From Alcanivorax sp. DG881 (GTDB taxonomy: Bacteria; Pseudomonadota; Gammaproteobacteria; Pseudomonadales; Alcanivoracaceae): 54,816 bases of DNA. The stretch spans positions 1,019,808-1,074,623 of the forward strand of contig NZ_DS989915.1 in the NCBI RefSeq assembly GCF_000155615.1, read 5' to 3'. The notes under the pieces are model-generated. The model worked only from the letters and a program-made list of their open reading frames with translations. It ran no database searches and was not told the origin of the DNA. Below, piece after piece: positions 45,048 to 53,254 of this stretch (position 1 is its first letter; the number at the start of each line of letters is the position of its first letter). The translations under genes and the position numbers were made by a program.

Positions 45048-46079
45048 ATGGACAACCATCCCACCATTCGCATTGCCATCAATGGTTTCGGCCGCATCGG
45101 CCGCTGCCTGGTTCGGGCCCTCAGTGAACACCCGGCACGGGAGCGTTTTGAACTGGTCGCCATCAATGACCTGGCCGATTTCAATGTGCTTGCCCACCTG
45201 CTTGCCTTCGATACCACCCATGGCCGTTGGCCCTATTCCGTGCATTATGACGGCGATGCCATGGAGATTGATGGCCGCCGGGTCCCCTGCTTCGCCACCG
45301 CTGATCTGGATCAATTGCCCTGGGGCGAGCACGCGGTGGATCTGGTGCTGGAGTGCAGTGGTCGCTACAAGCAGCACGCACAGCTCCAGGGCCACCTGGA
45401 CGCTGGCGCCCGCCGCGTCTTGGTGAGCTACCCGGTGGACGATGCCGACGCCATGGTGGTTTACGGCGTTAACCACGGCCTGCTTGATGATAGCCAGCAA
45501 ATCGTTTCCAACGCCTCCTGCACCACCAACTGCCTGGCGCCACTGGTGGATGTGCTCGACCGGGCTTTCACCGTCAAGCAGGGGTTGATGACCACGATCC
45601 ACAGCTACACCAATGACCAGAACCTGGTGGACAAGGCCCATGGCGATTTGCTGCGCGCGCGTGCAGCGGCAGTGAACATGATCCCCACCGGCACCGGCGC
45701 CGCCAGGGCGGTGGGGAAAGTGCTCCCGCATCTGGCCGGGCGACTGGACGGCATGGCCGTGCGCGTGCCCACGCTGAATGTGTCGCTGGTGGATATGACG
45801 CTACTGCTGGAACAGCCCGTCACGGTGGAAGGTGTCCATGAGAGCCTCAGCAATGCCGCCCATGGGGATTTACAGGGGGTATTGGCGATGAACCATCTGG
45901 CGCTGGTTTCCAGCGACTTCAATCACCTGCCCTATTCCTGTGTGGTGGACACCAACCACACACGGGTACTGGGCCCGCAGCTGAAACTGCTGGCCTGGTA
46001 CGACAACGAATGGGGGTTCAGCCACCGCATGCTGGACGTGGCGGCTTATTGGATGGAAAAGTTGACGCCTGACGCCTGA
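45048..46079 (+). CDS. Glyceraldehyde-3-phosphate / erythrose-4-phosphate dehydrogenase family protein
   Basis: A 343-aa NAD(P)-linked dehydrogenase. GFGRIGR (13-19) binds the cofactor, C158 in SNASCTTNC is the catalytic thiol, and H185 in TIHSYT its partner. PTGTGAARAVGKVLPHL is the GapA phosphate-site form, while AINDLADFNVLAHLLAFDTTHGR resembles Epd, so the exact activity is uncertain. AGGGAGG lies about 5 nt before the ATG. The last residues (KLTPDA) and the stop codon are encoded by the start of a GACGCCT array, so the native end has been lost or extended. Confidence 0.85.
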   Translation: MDNHPTIRIAINGFGRIGRCLVRALSEHPARERFELVAINDLADFNVLAHLLAFDTTHGRWPYSVHYDGDAMEIDGRRVPCFATADLDQLPWGEHAVDLVLECSGRYKQHAQLQGHLDAGARRVLVSYPVDDADAMVVYGVNHGLLDDSQQIVSNASCTTNCLAPLVDVLDRAFTVKQGLMTTIHSYTNDQNLVDKAHGDLLRARAAAVNMIPTGTGAARAVGKVLPHLAGRLDGMAVRVPTLNVSLVDMTLLLEQPVTVEGVHESLSNAAHGDLQGVLAMNHLALVSSDFNHLPYSCVVDTNHTRVLGPQLKLLAWYDNEWGFSHRMLDVAAYWMEKLTPDA

Positions 46080-46190
46080 CGCCTGACGCCTGACGCCTGA
46101 CGCCAATCAGTGTAAGGACCACTTGTCGCGTCAAGCGTCTTGGCGGTGATTTCTTTATCCGGCGTCCTGCATCTGGCCTCCGGCGTTCAC
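46064..46190. repeat. Heptad tandem array (about 6 x GACGCCT) with inverted arm
   Basis: GACGCCT is repeated five times from 46064 with a sixth copy lacking its last base (to 46104). Inverted degenerate heptads lie at about 46126-46145 (CGCGTCAAGCGTCTTGGCGG) and 46160-46187. The first copies lie inside the coding region of the dehydrogenase and supply its stop. The right arm ends 3 bases before the convergent gene's stop codon (46191). Confidence 0.88.
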
Positions 46191-46709
46191 TCAATCAAAC
46201 GGGCTGAAATGCTCTTCCCGGCCTGCCTCTTCCGCCTCATGGCGATGGCCATGCATGACCTTTTCCACCTTGGTGGCCTGCAGATCGTCATCGGCATCCA
46301 CCATCATCAGGTAATCACCCTGCTCGACCCGATCGATATAGGGAGACAAGTGATGATTAGTGGACGAGACACCGCGCAAACCGCCCAGCCAGGCACCAAA
46401 ACAGGTACCAAACAGGGTCGCGCCGATAATGGCGCCACTCTCCAGATTGGTTCCCCAGGGATCAAGCCCTGCCAGCAAGAAGCCGCCGAACAAGCCAGCC
46501 GCCATACCGATAATCGCACCGAGAAACCCCGAATGCATGATGTCGGTTTCTTCCCACGGGGTGGTGCCGTGTACATGAGCTTGGGCGATGGCCATGGTGT
46601 CGGTGCCCATGACATGCAGGCGGTTTTCACCGATCCCTGCCTGACGCAGTTCACCGGTGATGCCCTGAACGGACGCGAGTGATTTGGTGAAATAGTAGAG
46701 TCGTTTCAT
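46191..46709 (-). CDS. Glycine-zipper membrane protein, function unknown
   Basis: A 172-aa protein starting at ATG 46709 with GGGAGAGG close upstream. An N-terminal ferredoxin-like segment (KRLYYFTKSLASVQGITGELRQAGIGENRLHVMG) precedes two glycine-rich membrane stretches (LGAIIGMAAGLFGGFLLAG and GAIIGATLFGTCFGAWLGGLRG). The acidic C-terminus has VEQGDYLMMVDADDDLQATKVEKVMHGH. The architecture resembles general stress protein 17M / DUF1269-like proteins. No function assigned. Convergent with the upstream dehydrogenase. Confidence 0.75.
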   Translation of the reverse strand: MKRLYYFTKSLASVQGITGELRQAGIGENRLHVMGTDTMAIAQAHVHGTTPWEETDIMHSGFLGAIIGMAAGLFGGFLLAGLDPWGTNLESGAIIGATLFGTCFGAWLGGLRGVSSTNHHLSPYIDRVEQGDYLMMVDADDDLQATKVEKVMHGHRHEAEEAGREEHFSPFD

Positions 46710-46982
46710 TGCTGCCTCTCCCTGTGGCAAACAAATGGCGAACAATCGACCGCTTTGTGCGTGTAGTACGCGGACCGTACTGTGCGCCAGTCTTCCTGAC
46801 CGGCAGTGCTTCTGAAGACCGCTCACTGCCGTGATCAGATCCTTTAGCGATGACTGCTCCAACCGGTTATGCCATTGCGCTATTGGGGCAGCCGTTGCCT
46901 TTACTACTCCTGAAACTAACAAAAAGGGGCCGTAATGGCCCCTTTACTGTGTCACAAAAACCGCGTCACAGAATGTGAGCGA
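46710..46982. other. Intergenic region before the Hsp20 gene end
   Basis: 273 bp containing the control region of the glycine-zipper gene (46710 onwards on the minus strand) and the Hsp20 terminator at 46923-46945. No convincing ORF, other repeat or hairpin is seen. Confidence 0.4.
46923..46945 (-). terminator. Rho-independent terminator of the Hsp20 gene
   Basis: AAAGGGGCC-GTAAT-GGCCCCTTT with A-run on the plus strand, so the minus-strand transcript ends in a T-run. It lies about 38 bp after the Hsp20 stop. Confidence 0.88.
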
Positions 46983-47432
46983 TTAATTACTTTTTGTAGG
47001 TGCCGGCGCACCGTCAACCGGGATCACACGGGGCTTTTTCTCTTCCGGCACCACGCGGGTCAAAGTCACCGTCAGCAGGCCATCTTCCAGCCCGGCGGCC
47101 TCCACTTCCACATGGTCAGCCAGCTTGAACGTGCGCTCGAAAGCCCTGCGGGCAATACCGCGGTGTAGCCAGGTTCGCTCACTGTCCTGTTCCGTCTTCA
47201 GGTTACCGCGAATGCGCAGTTCATTTTCCTGCACGGTGATATCCAGGTCGCTGCGCGCAAAGCCGGCCATGGCCATGACAATACGGTAGCGGCCATCACT
47301 TTCGCGGATGATGTCGTAAGGGGGGTAGCCATTGGACTGGTCAGCACGCAGCGCCGCGTCCAGCAGCTCATCAAAACGGTCAAAACCCACAGAATGGCGA
47401 AACAACGGGGCAAGGGAAAATCCGGTATTCAT
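46983..47432 (-). CDS. Small heat-shock protein Hsp20 (IbpA-like)
   Basis: A 149-aa holdase chaperone. It begins NTGFSLAPLFRHSVGFDRFDELLDAAL, a class A IbpA-type start, and has the alpha-crystallin domain (about 35-125) with YRIVMAMAGFARSDLDITVQENELRIRG and GLEDGLLTVTLTRVVPEEKKP. The start is ATG 47432, preferred to a GTG at 47435, with GAGGAT upstream. A heat-shock promoter was looked for but not clearly seen in the 169-bp upstream gap. Confidence 0.94.
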   Translation of the reverse strand: MNTGFSLAPLFRHSVGFDRFDELLDAALRADQSNGYPPYDIIRESDGRYRIVMAMAGFARSDLDITVQENELRIRGNLKTEQDSERTWLHRGIARRAFERTFKLADHVEVEAAGLEDGLLTVTLTRVVPEEKKPRVIPVDGAPAPTKSN

Positions 47433-47601
47433 CACACTATCCTCATTCCAATCTCACCAGCAGACCCCGCAGGCGTCCGCTGGAAAACGGTTTAAAAATG
47501 GTTGATGTGACACGGAGCCGCCGGCAGTCATCAAGACTGTCTGCATTGCTCCAACCGGCCAGTTGTCACTGGATAAGAAAATGGGGGCCTGCAAATTACT
47601 T

Positions 47602-49686
47602 TCAAGGGGCAGGAAGAATTTTTACCGTGACAGTCTGGGGAGGCAGCGAGAACCCGTCAGGAGCACCGGCAGCGACAGTGGTTGCGGTCACGGAAATGGC
47701 CGTGCCTTTTCCCTGAAACAGAATCGGTACACGCACACAGACCCGCTCACCCGCCGTAACCGTCCAGGCAGGGCTTTTACCGCTCTGCCATTGTTCACTG
47801 TTGCCAGAACAGTGGCGGTCCATCAGCAAACTGCGCACCGCCGGGTGGGCGCTGGCGAACTGCACCTGCCCGCTAAGGCTGGCACGGTATTCAAACCGCA
47901 GCACCGAGGTGCTGCCCGTTTCCAGATGCTGATTGTCAGGCCCCCGCCAAAGCGGCTCGGACACCAGCCCCAATAACAACGGCCCGGAATGTTGATCCGG
48001 CAACGCACGCAACCCCCAACGCAGCGTCTCGCCGACATGCTCGCCCGCCTGACCGTTAAGGCCCGGCAATTGCGGGACGTGCCAATGTTCTGGCAGAGCC
48101 AGGGTCAGGGCCAGTGGTTGCCCCTGGCTGCGAGCTTCAGAAAGCCGGAACTGGAAATGCCCACCTTCCACTGTGCTGATCCTGCCGGGTTCGTTGCCCG
48201 CACCGGCCAGGCTCACAGCCCACCCCGCCAAACGACGCTCCCCCGGATCCGGCTGGCCGTTAAACGCCAGGGCCGGCTCCCCGGCGCCGTTGTCGTCGAA
48301 CAGCTGCCCGGTAATCCAGTGGCCCGCCGGCCGACAACGATAGCCCGCCACTACACCCGAAACCGGTAACGGGCGCAGAGCCGGCATGATGCCATCCCGG
48401 GCCGCCAGCGGCTGGCCTGCCCCGCCAGCGCCCCCGGCACCGCCACCCGCGCCACCGGTTTGCTCAATGCTTGCCGATACCGTCGTTGCCGTAGGCGCAT
48501 CCAGCCAGAGCGTCCCACCGGCACCGCCACCGCCGCCAATGGCCTCCGTCCGGCCTGTACCTATGATCACGCGCCCCGGCAAACCACTCAGATCCAGCAG
48601 GCCCTCGCCCACAAGCCGCGCAGTCCGAATCACCAGCAGGCCGCCACCCGATCCCCCGTTTCCTCCCTCGCCGTTGCGCTTGGCAGCCGCTCCGCCGCCG
48701 CCGCCCAGTATCCAGCCTGCCACCGCCGGGTGGCCTCCCTCACCGCCACCCTGCTCCGGCGCACCCTGTTCACCGGCGCCACCATTACCGCCGCCACCGC
48801 CGTTACCCAACTGCTGGTGCGCCAGATCCAGCCCATTGCCCCCACCACCGGCATTGGCGGGCGCGCCCCTGGCCATATCGCCCTGGGGGTAGCCCAGCGT
48901 CGCAGCGGGCAATAGCAGTAAAGGGGTGCCAGCAAGGCCCTCCCCCTTGCTGCCATGGTGGCCATAGCCCGCCGCCTGATCGTCCACACTGGGCGTGCTG
49001 TAGCGCCAGTCATCCGGCCGCCCCAACGCCCCCTGCAACGACACCGCCGGCGCCCCGCGGAAACCCGTGCCGCGCACCGACAGGGTGTGGCCATTGAGGT
49101 CCAGCTGGCGGCGCACATCCACTGCCAATACCCCACCGGTGGTGCCATTCCAGGGCAACGCCGCCACATCCTGCTCCAGGCTCAGGCTGTCGAATTGTGG
49201 CACCCGCACCAGCTGCCAGCGCCGACGGCCCTGTTCCTCGTTAGCCGGGGCATTGTCATAATGATGGAGCAGCCCACCCCCCGGGCCCGCGCCGAGGATG
49301 CGCACCTGATCGGCATCCACCCGCTCGATGCGCACCCACTCTTGCGCCCAGTTTGCAGGCGTATCGCCACGCACCTGACCGTAGGCCGGGGAATTCGATG
49401 TGTTGATGGGGGCGCCCTGAACCTGCATTAACAGGGCGAGATCGCCGGGCTGCAGCACAGCCCGGCCACGGGAATGGGACAACGTCAGAGTACGCGTGCC
49501 CGGGGGCAACGCCTGGTTGTCCGGACCGGAAAAATAACCATTGATGGTGCTGCCAGACAACATGGCACCGTCACGCCCCGGTTCGGCACATAGCGCCGCG
49601 CCTACCGGATGCGGCAGCAGCAGGCAGCCCAGTATCAGCGCGGCGGATCGAGCCAGTCGGCGGTAGTGTTGTTGCAACGGAACCAT
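47602..49686 (-). CDS. Secreted glycine-rich protein, function unknown
   Basis: A 694-aa protein with a signal peptide (LARSAALILGCLLLPHPVGAA). The N-terminal half (about 35-260) is beta-rich. Residues about 270-430 are very glycine-rich, with runs of GGGGGNGG and AGGAGGAGG. The C-terminal part (about 440-694) has Ig-like or SdrD-type features (ITGQLFDDNGAGEPALAFNGQPDPGERRLAGWAVSLAG). It resembles large surface proteins found by others as repeat adhesins, but I cannot name the family. No membrane anchor or sortase motif. Its start overlaps the hydroxylase end by 52 nt in another frame. Confidence 0.65.
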   Translation of the reverse strand: MVPLQQHYRRLARSAALILGCLLLPHPVGAALCAEPGRDGAMLSGSTINGYFSGPDNQALPPGTRTLTLSHSRGRAVLQPGDLALLMQVQGAPINTSNSPAYGQVRGDTPANWAQEWVRIERVDADQVRILGAGPGGGLLHHYDNAPANEEQGRRRWQLVRVPQFDSLSLEQDVAALPWNGTTGGVLAVDVRRQLDLNGHTLSVRGTGFRGAPAVSLQGALGRPDDWRYSTPSVDDQAAGYGHHGSKGEGLAGTPLLLLPAATLGYPQGDMARGAPANAGGGGNGLDLAHQQLGNGGGGGNGGAGEQGAPEQGGGEGGHPAVAGWILGGGGGAAAKRNGEGGNGGSGGGLLVIRTARLVGEGLLDLSGLPGRVIIGTGRTEAIGGGGGAGGTLWLDAPTATTVSASIEQTGGAGGGAGGAGGAGQPLAARDGIMPALRPLPVSGVVAGYRCRPAGHWITGQLFDDNGAGEPALAFNGQPDPGERRLAGWAVSLAGAGNEPGRISTVEGGHFQFRLSEARSQGQPLALTLALPEHWHVPQLPGLNGQAGEHVGETLRWGLRALPDQHSGPLLLGLVSEPLWRGPDNQHLETGSTSVLRFEYRASLSGQVQFASAHPAVRSLLMDRHCSGNSEQWQSGKSPAWTVTAGERVCVRVPILFQGKGTAISVTATTVAAGAPDGFSLPPQTVTVKILPAP

Positions 49687-50300
49687 CCGGCAATACTGTA
49701 GCGTTCCCGGGTAGCTGCCAAGACTTCGTGGGGAATTTTCTCGCTGAGGAACGCCACCAGCGTCCCCGCACGGGGCTCCACCTCAGTGGCCACACGGGTT
49801 GCATCCGCCTCCGGCCAGATACGCAGGCGCCCACCCCATTCGCTTTGCCAGTTATCGTTGAGATAAAGCACCACAGACAGCAAACGGCCATTGTTGCCGT
49901 TAAAGGCATCCACGTGGCGCTGGTAGAAATCCCCCGGCCCGTAAATGGCAAAATGGGATTCCAGCTCGAACAGGCCCATGAAGAGCTCGCGATTGACCGC
50001 CAGCCGCAGGCTTTCCAGCCCTTCAAACAACTGGCACTGGGCCAGCGAATCGCCTTTGAGCCAGCAGGTGCGGTCGCTGCGAACGCGGGTATCCTTCTGG
50101 TGTTCCTGGCGACGGCCAATGCCGGCAAGGCGAAACTCGCCGTGCTGGTCCTTGTAACACGCCTCCTCGCGCAAGGCCCGCACCAGCGCCGCCGGGAAAT
50201 AGCCGGGCGCCACCGCGAAACCCTGCCGGGCCAGCCCATCAATCAGGCCATCGAGTGGGCTGCCGCCCACCCCGCCCAACAGATCCGCATTATCATGCAC
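49635..50300 (-). CDS. PHD/EglN-type 2-oxoglutarate- and Fe(II)-dependent prolyl hydroxylase
   Basis: A 221-aa oxygenase. The iron ligands are His and Asp in FYQRHVDAFNGNN and His in EKIPHEVL; the 2OG arginine is in RYSIAGWFR. The segment LLSVVLYLNDNW..WGGRLRIWPEAD closely resembles human PHD2 ([22 protein letters not shown]). In Pseudomonas the similar protein PPHD hydroxylates EF-Tu, which suggests the same target here. The start is a GTG at 50300 with GAGAGGG upstream. It overlaps the downstream glycine-rich gene by 52 nt. Confidence 0.85.
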   Translation of the reverse strand: MHDNADLLGGVGGSPLDGLIDGLARQGFAVAPGYFPAALVRALREEACYKDQHGEFRLAGIGRRQEHQKDTRVRSDRTCWLKGDSLAQCQLFEGLESLRLAVNRELFMGLFELESHFAIYGPGDFYQRHVDAFNGNNGRLLSVVLYLNDNWQSEWGGRLRIWPEADATRVATEVEPRAGTLVAFLSEKIPHEVLAATRERYSIAGWFRCNNTTADWLDPPR

Positions 50301-50319
50301 TGGCTGTGCCCTCTCGCTG

Positions 50320-50787
50320 TTAGTGCAACGCCCCACCGGCGTCAGGATCAAAGTCGTCTGGCCATAGCAGCCAACCTTCCTCCTGGCATTCATCCAGCAA
50401 TTGCGAGGTGGCATCCACCGTCGCCTGCACAAAATAGATGAACTGCTCGAAGGTCACCCCATTACGCCCCAGTAGCAGATCGCACACCACCAGGCGGGGC
50501 AGGGAATCATCGTTCACGTCCAGAAACAGCTTCACCGACGGATACGCCATGTTGAGCCGGCTCAATTCCGCCTGTACTGCAAACAAAGCGGCCGGGCGCA
50601 CTTCCAGTTCACTGGTCAGCAAGATGCCATCGTCCTCCACGAACAGCCGCGCATCCACCACCCCTTCACGGCCCTGCAACTCAGACAGGTGCAGCGCATG
50701 GCAGTGCTCACAGATATAGTGCTGGATATTGGCCTGCTGCAACCAGCGTTTTACCTGGTCCGCATCCGCGTTCACGACGCCTAACAT
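50320..50787 (-). CDS. YbjN-domain protein
   Basis: A 155-aa soluble protein of the YbjN type: VKRWLQQANIQHYICEHCHALHLSELQG, then VVDARLFVEDDGILLTSELEVRP and GVTFEQFIYFVQATVDATSQLLDEC. These proteins have a two-layer chaperone-like fold with no firm function. The ATG at 50787 with GAGGAG upstream is correct; the longer frame reads through a non-coding leader. It lies 19 nt before the prolyl hydroxylase gene. Confidence 0.72.
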   Translation of the reverse strand: MLGVVNADADQVKRWLQQANIQHYICEHCHALHLSELQGREGVVDARLFVEDDGILLTSELEVRPAALFAVQAELSRLNMAYPSVKLFLDVNDDSLPRLVVCDLLLGRNGVTFEQFIYFVQATVDATSQLLDECQEEGWLLWPDDFDPDAGGALH

Positions 50788-50957
50788 GACATTCTCCTCA
50801 GGCCCGCCATCACGCGGGTTTCTTGCCGGTCGCGAATCATCTGCCATTCGCCGGGAAAAAGAAATAGCCACCCGGCCACCACTTTGGGTCATTCATCCCT
50901 GAATACCCGCTGGGTAAGATGGGGTTTCGTGCCTGATTGCCTGAAAGGAATAAAAGA

Positions 50958-51647
50958 ATGACAACTCCCCATGTGGCCTTCCGCTCCAGTGACAGCCTTC
51001 ATCAGCGTACTGATGCCTTTATCCAGCGCATGAACGGTGGCGCCAAACGCCCGGAACCCAAGGAAATTGAGGCCATCATGGCCCAGTTTATCGAGGAAGC
51101 CCTGGCCGCCTTCATCACCCGCGCAGCGCAGGCTGCGGATCTGAGCCCCGGCATGTTCAAAGTGGTCAACATGACCTGCAGCACCATCAGCAAAACCACT
51201 CACCTGGTGATCGGCCGCAGTGCGAAAAAAATGGACCTGACGCAGAACCAGGCCGCCGCCGACTATATGGATCAGGTACGTCACCCTGCCACCGACGGCG
51301 ACCACTGGTATGTGGCCTTCCCCGTCAGCGAAGCGCACTGCGCCCAGTGCAAGGACGTCATCCGCTTATGCCAGGAGGGAGAAGAAGACAAGGCCCGCCG
51401 CGAACTGGCTGCCTACCTGCTCACGCTCACCGATGAAGCGATCGACTGGTACTTCCAGCGCCCCATGGCCCTGCTAGGTTTCGGTCCGGTGCTGCGCAAA
51501 GTCGCCAACGTGGGCGTGGAAACCACCCGCAAGGCCAGCCGTAGCCTGATCAGCAACCTGATCCCCAAGCTGGGGCCGGAGCAGCTGCTCGCCTCGGCGC
51601 AGTATCAGGAGAGCATGCTGCTCTCCTTTCCCCCTCGCACCCGCTAA
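50958..51647 (+). CDS. Conserved hypothetical protein
   Basis: A 229-aa soluble, mostly helical protein that I do not recognise. The ATG at 50958 has AAAGGA 8 nt upstream, preferred to a TTG-type start at 50937. Notable segments: RPEPKEIEAIMAQFIEEALAAFITRAAQAADLSPGMFKVVNMTCSTISKTTHLVIG; a cysteine pair in EAHCAQCKDVIRLCQEG; and a weakly amphipathic region near 175-215. No signal peptide. A terminator follows (51663-51692). Confidence 0.6.
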   Translation: MTTPHVAFRSSDSLHQRTDAFIQRMNGGAKRPEPKEIEAIMAQFIEEALAAFITRAAQAADLSPGMFKVVNMTCSTISKTTHLVIGRSAKKMDLTQNQAAADYMDQVRHPATDGDHWYVAFPVSEAHCAQCKDVIRLCQEGEEDKARRELAAYLLTLTDEAIDWYFQRPMALLGFGPVLRKVANVGVETTRKASRSLISNLIPKLGPEQLLASAQYQESMLLSFPPRTR

Positions 51648-51662
51648 GACAACCCCCCGGCT

Positions 51663-51697
51663 GACGTTGCACTGACATGGAAGTGCAACGTCGTTTT
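51663..51697 (+). terminator. Rho-independent terminator
   Basis: GACGTTGCACT pairs perfectly with AGTGCAACGTC around an 8-nt loop, followed by GTTTT. Ends the preceding hypothetical gene. Confidence 0.85.
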
Positions 51698-51783
51698 CCT
51701 TTATCCGCTACACGGCCTACACAGTGCATCTCTTTTGATAACAAATACTTACACTTGCCGGGTCTTGTAGGCTAACTTCACCA

Positions 51784-51798
51784 AGTTTTTACAAAACT
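51784..51798. promoter_or_regulatory. Inverted repeat upstream of the PadR gene
   Basis: AGTTTT-TAC-AAAACT lies in an AT-rich stretch about 90 bp before the PadR start. It could be an autoregulatory operator, since PadR proteins usually repress their own gene, but it does not match the typical ATGT-N8-ACAT form. A weak call. Confidence 0.3.
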
Positions 51799-51881
51799 AC
51801 TTATTCAACGGATTGCGCAGCAACTACACAGCTCTCTACTATCAAATTGGTATTACATCACAAAAAAACGAGGAGTGAGCC

Positions 51882-52442
51882 GTGTCTTTGCGCCATGCCA
51901 TACTTGTCCTGCTACAAGACCAGGAAGCCAGCGGTTACGACCTCGCTCGCGAATTTGCCAACAGTATTGGGCTGGTATGGAACGCCACCCACCAGCAGAT
52001 TTATCTGGAGCTGGGGAAGCTCAACGACCAGAGCATGGTGAAATATCGCCATATCCCCCAGGACGGCAAACCGGACAAAAAACTGTACCGGATCACGGAT
52101 GAAGGACGCGACGAGTTAATTCGCTGGCTTCGCAAGCCAGCCGCACCACCACGCATCCGCGATGCGTTCATGGTCAAGATTGCCGGCGGCGATCTGTCCG
52201 ACAGTGCGTCCATACTCCGAGAGCTGGACGACCAGGCCGATCTGCGCCGTGAACGGCTAAACACCTTCGAGTCACTGGCCAGCAAACTGGATGACACCAG
52301 CCGCGACCGTGACCTGTTTACCTACCTGACCCTGCGCCGGGGCATCCTTGATCAACAAGCCTGGCTGCACTGGGCTGACGAGGTTCGCAGTGCCCTGAAA
52401 AAACGTGAAGAACGACCCGTATCGGTGCCTACATCGGTGTAA
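51882..52442 (+). CDS. PadR-family transcriptional regulator
   Basis: A 186-aa regulator. The winged HTH (HAILVLLQDQEASGYDLAREFANSIGLVWNATHQQIYLELGKL...ITDEGRDELIRWL) is followed by a C-terminal helical dimerisation domain (about 100-186), the PadR subfamily 1 layout. The start is GTG with GAGGAG upstream. The stop overlaps the DUF1853 start by one base, so it heads an operon of four genes. Ligand unknown. Confidence 0.92.
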   Translation: MSLRHAILVLLQDQEASGYDLAREFANSIGLVWNATHQQIYLELGKLNDQSMVKYRHIPQDGKPDKKLYRITDEGRDELIRWLRKPAAPPRIRDAFMVKIAGGDLSDSASILRELDDQADLRRERLNTFESLASKLDDTSRDRDLFTYLTLRRGILDQQAWLHWADEVRSALKKREERPVSVPTSV

Positions 52443-53254
52443 TGACCCACAACGCAACAGACACCCTGCTCCGCCAGCTCGGCTGGCTGGTTCAGGCTCC
52501 CGCCCTGTTGCCCTGCACCCCCTTTCTGGATGCCGGACACCTGCTGCAGCGAGAGCTGCAAGCAGATCCGGCATTACTTCATCGTGCCGCTGCTCAATTA
52601 CAGAGCCACTCCGCCCCACGGCGCCTGGGGCTGATCTTCGAGCAGTGGGTCGCCGCCCTGGTGGATGCCAGCCCGGGGCTGGAGCGCATTGCCAGCAACC
52701 TGCCCATTCGCGAGCAAGGACGCACCCTGGGCGAGCTGGACATGCTGATCCGTGACCGACTGAGCGGCGAACTGTGGCACTGGGAGTTGGCGCTCAAGTT
52801 CTACCTGGCCACCGCCGAGCAATGGTATGGCCCCAATCGCCACGACACCCTGGCCCGCAAGGCGCATCACCTCTACCAACAGCAACTGCCTCGCTCGCAA
52901 TCGGACATTGCCCGCACCCAGCTGGCCGAACAAGGCTGGGAGGTGCACGGGCAGGCTCTACTGACCCGCGGCAGGCTCTTCTACCATCGCGCTATCCCTC
53001 CCACCGGTGTGAAACCAAACCCCGGGCACGAGCGAGGCTGGTGGCGCACCACCGACGAGCTGGAGGACGGCCCCTGGTCAATCATTGAACGCCCGTGCTG
53101 GCCCACCCCTTTTATGTCAGACAAAGGTACCAATTTCGTTGATCGCGCCACCGTGATTGACTATGTTGAAGGCCATTCACGCGCGCTCATGGTCACGGGC
53201 CCTCACCATGACCAACCGGGCTTCATTGTTCCTGTCAGCTGGCCAACCCCATGA
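52442..53254 (+). CDS. DUF1853-family protein, PD-(D/E)XK nuclease-like
   Basis: A 270-aa protein of the DUF1853 family (RLGLIFEQWVAALVDA, NLPIREQGRTLGELDMLIRD). The sequence GELDMLIRD...WELALKFYL fits the PD-(D/E)XK nuclease core (aspartate, then ExK). The C-terminal half (WEVHGQALLTRGRLFYHR ... GWWRTTDEL) fits the family. It has no established activity. It overlaps DUF2804 by 4 nt (ATGA). Confidence 0.8.
   Translation: MTHNATDTLLRQLGWLVQAPALLPCTPFLDAGHLLQRELQADPALLHRAAAQLQSHSAPRRLGLIFEQWVAALVDASPGLERIASNLPIREQGRTLGELDMLIRDRLSGELWHWELALKFYLATAEQWYGPNRHDTLARKAHHLYQQQLPRSQSDIARTQLAEQGWEVHGQALLTRGRLFYHRAIPPTGVKPNPGHERGWWRTTDELEDGPWSIIERPCWPTPFMSDKGTNFVDRATVIDYVEGHSRALMVTGPHHDQPGFIVPVSWPTP

Noticed and set aside
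45048-46079. Naming the dehydrogenase gapA or epd
   Set aside because: It shows features of both; without alignment the choice would be a guess.
47433-47601. Heat-shock (sigma-32) promoter or RNA thermometer before Hsp20
   Set aside because: No convincing CTTGAA/CCCCAT pair and no clear ROSE-type pairing with the ribosome site.
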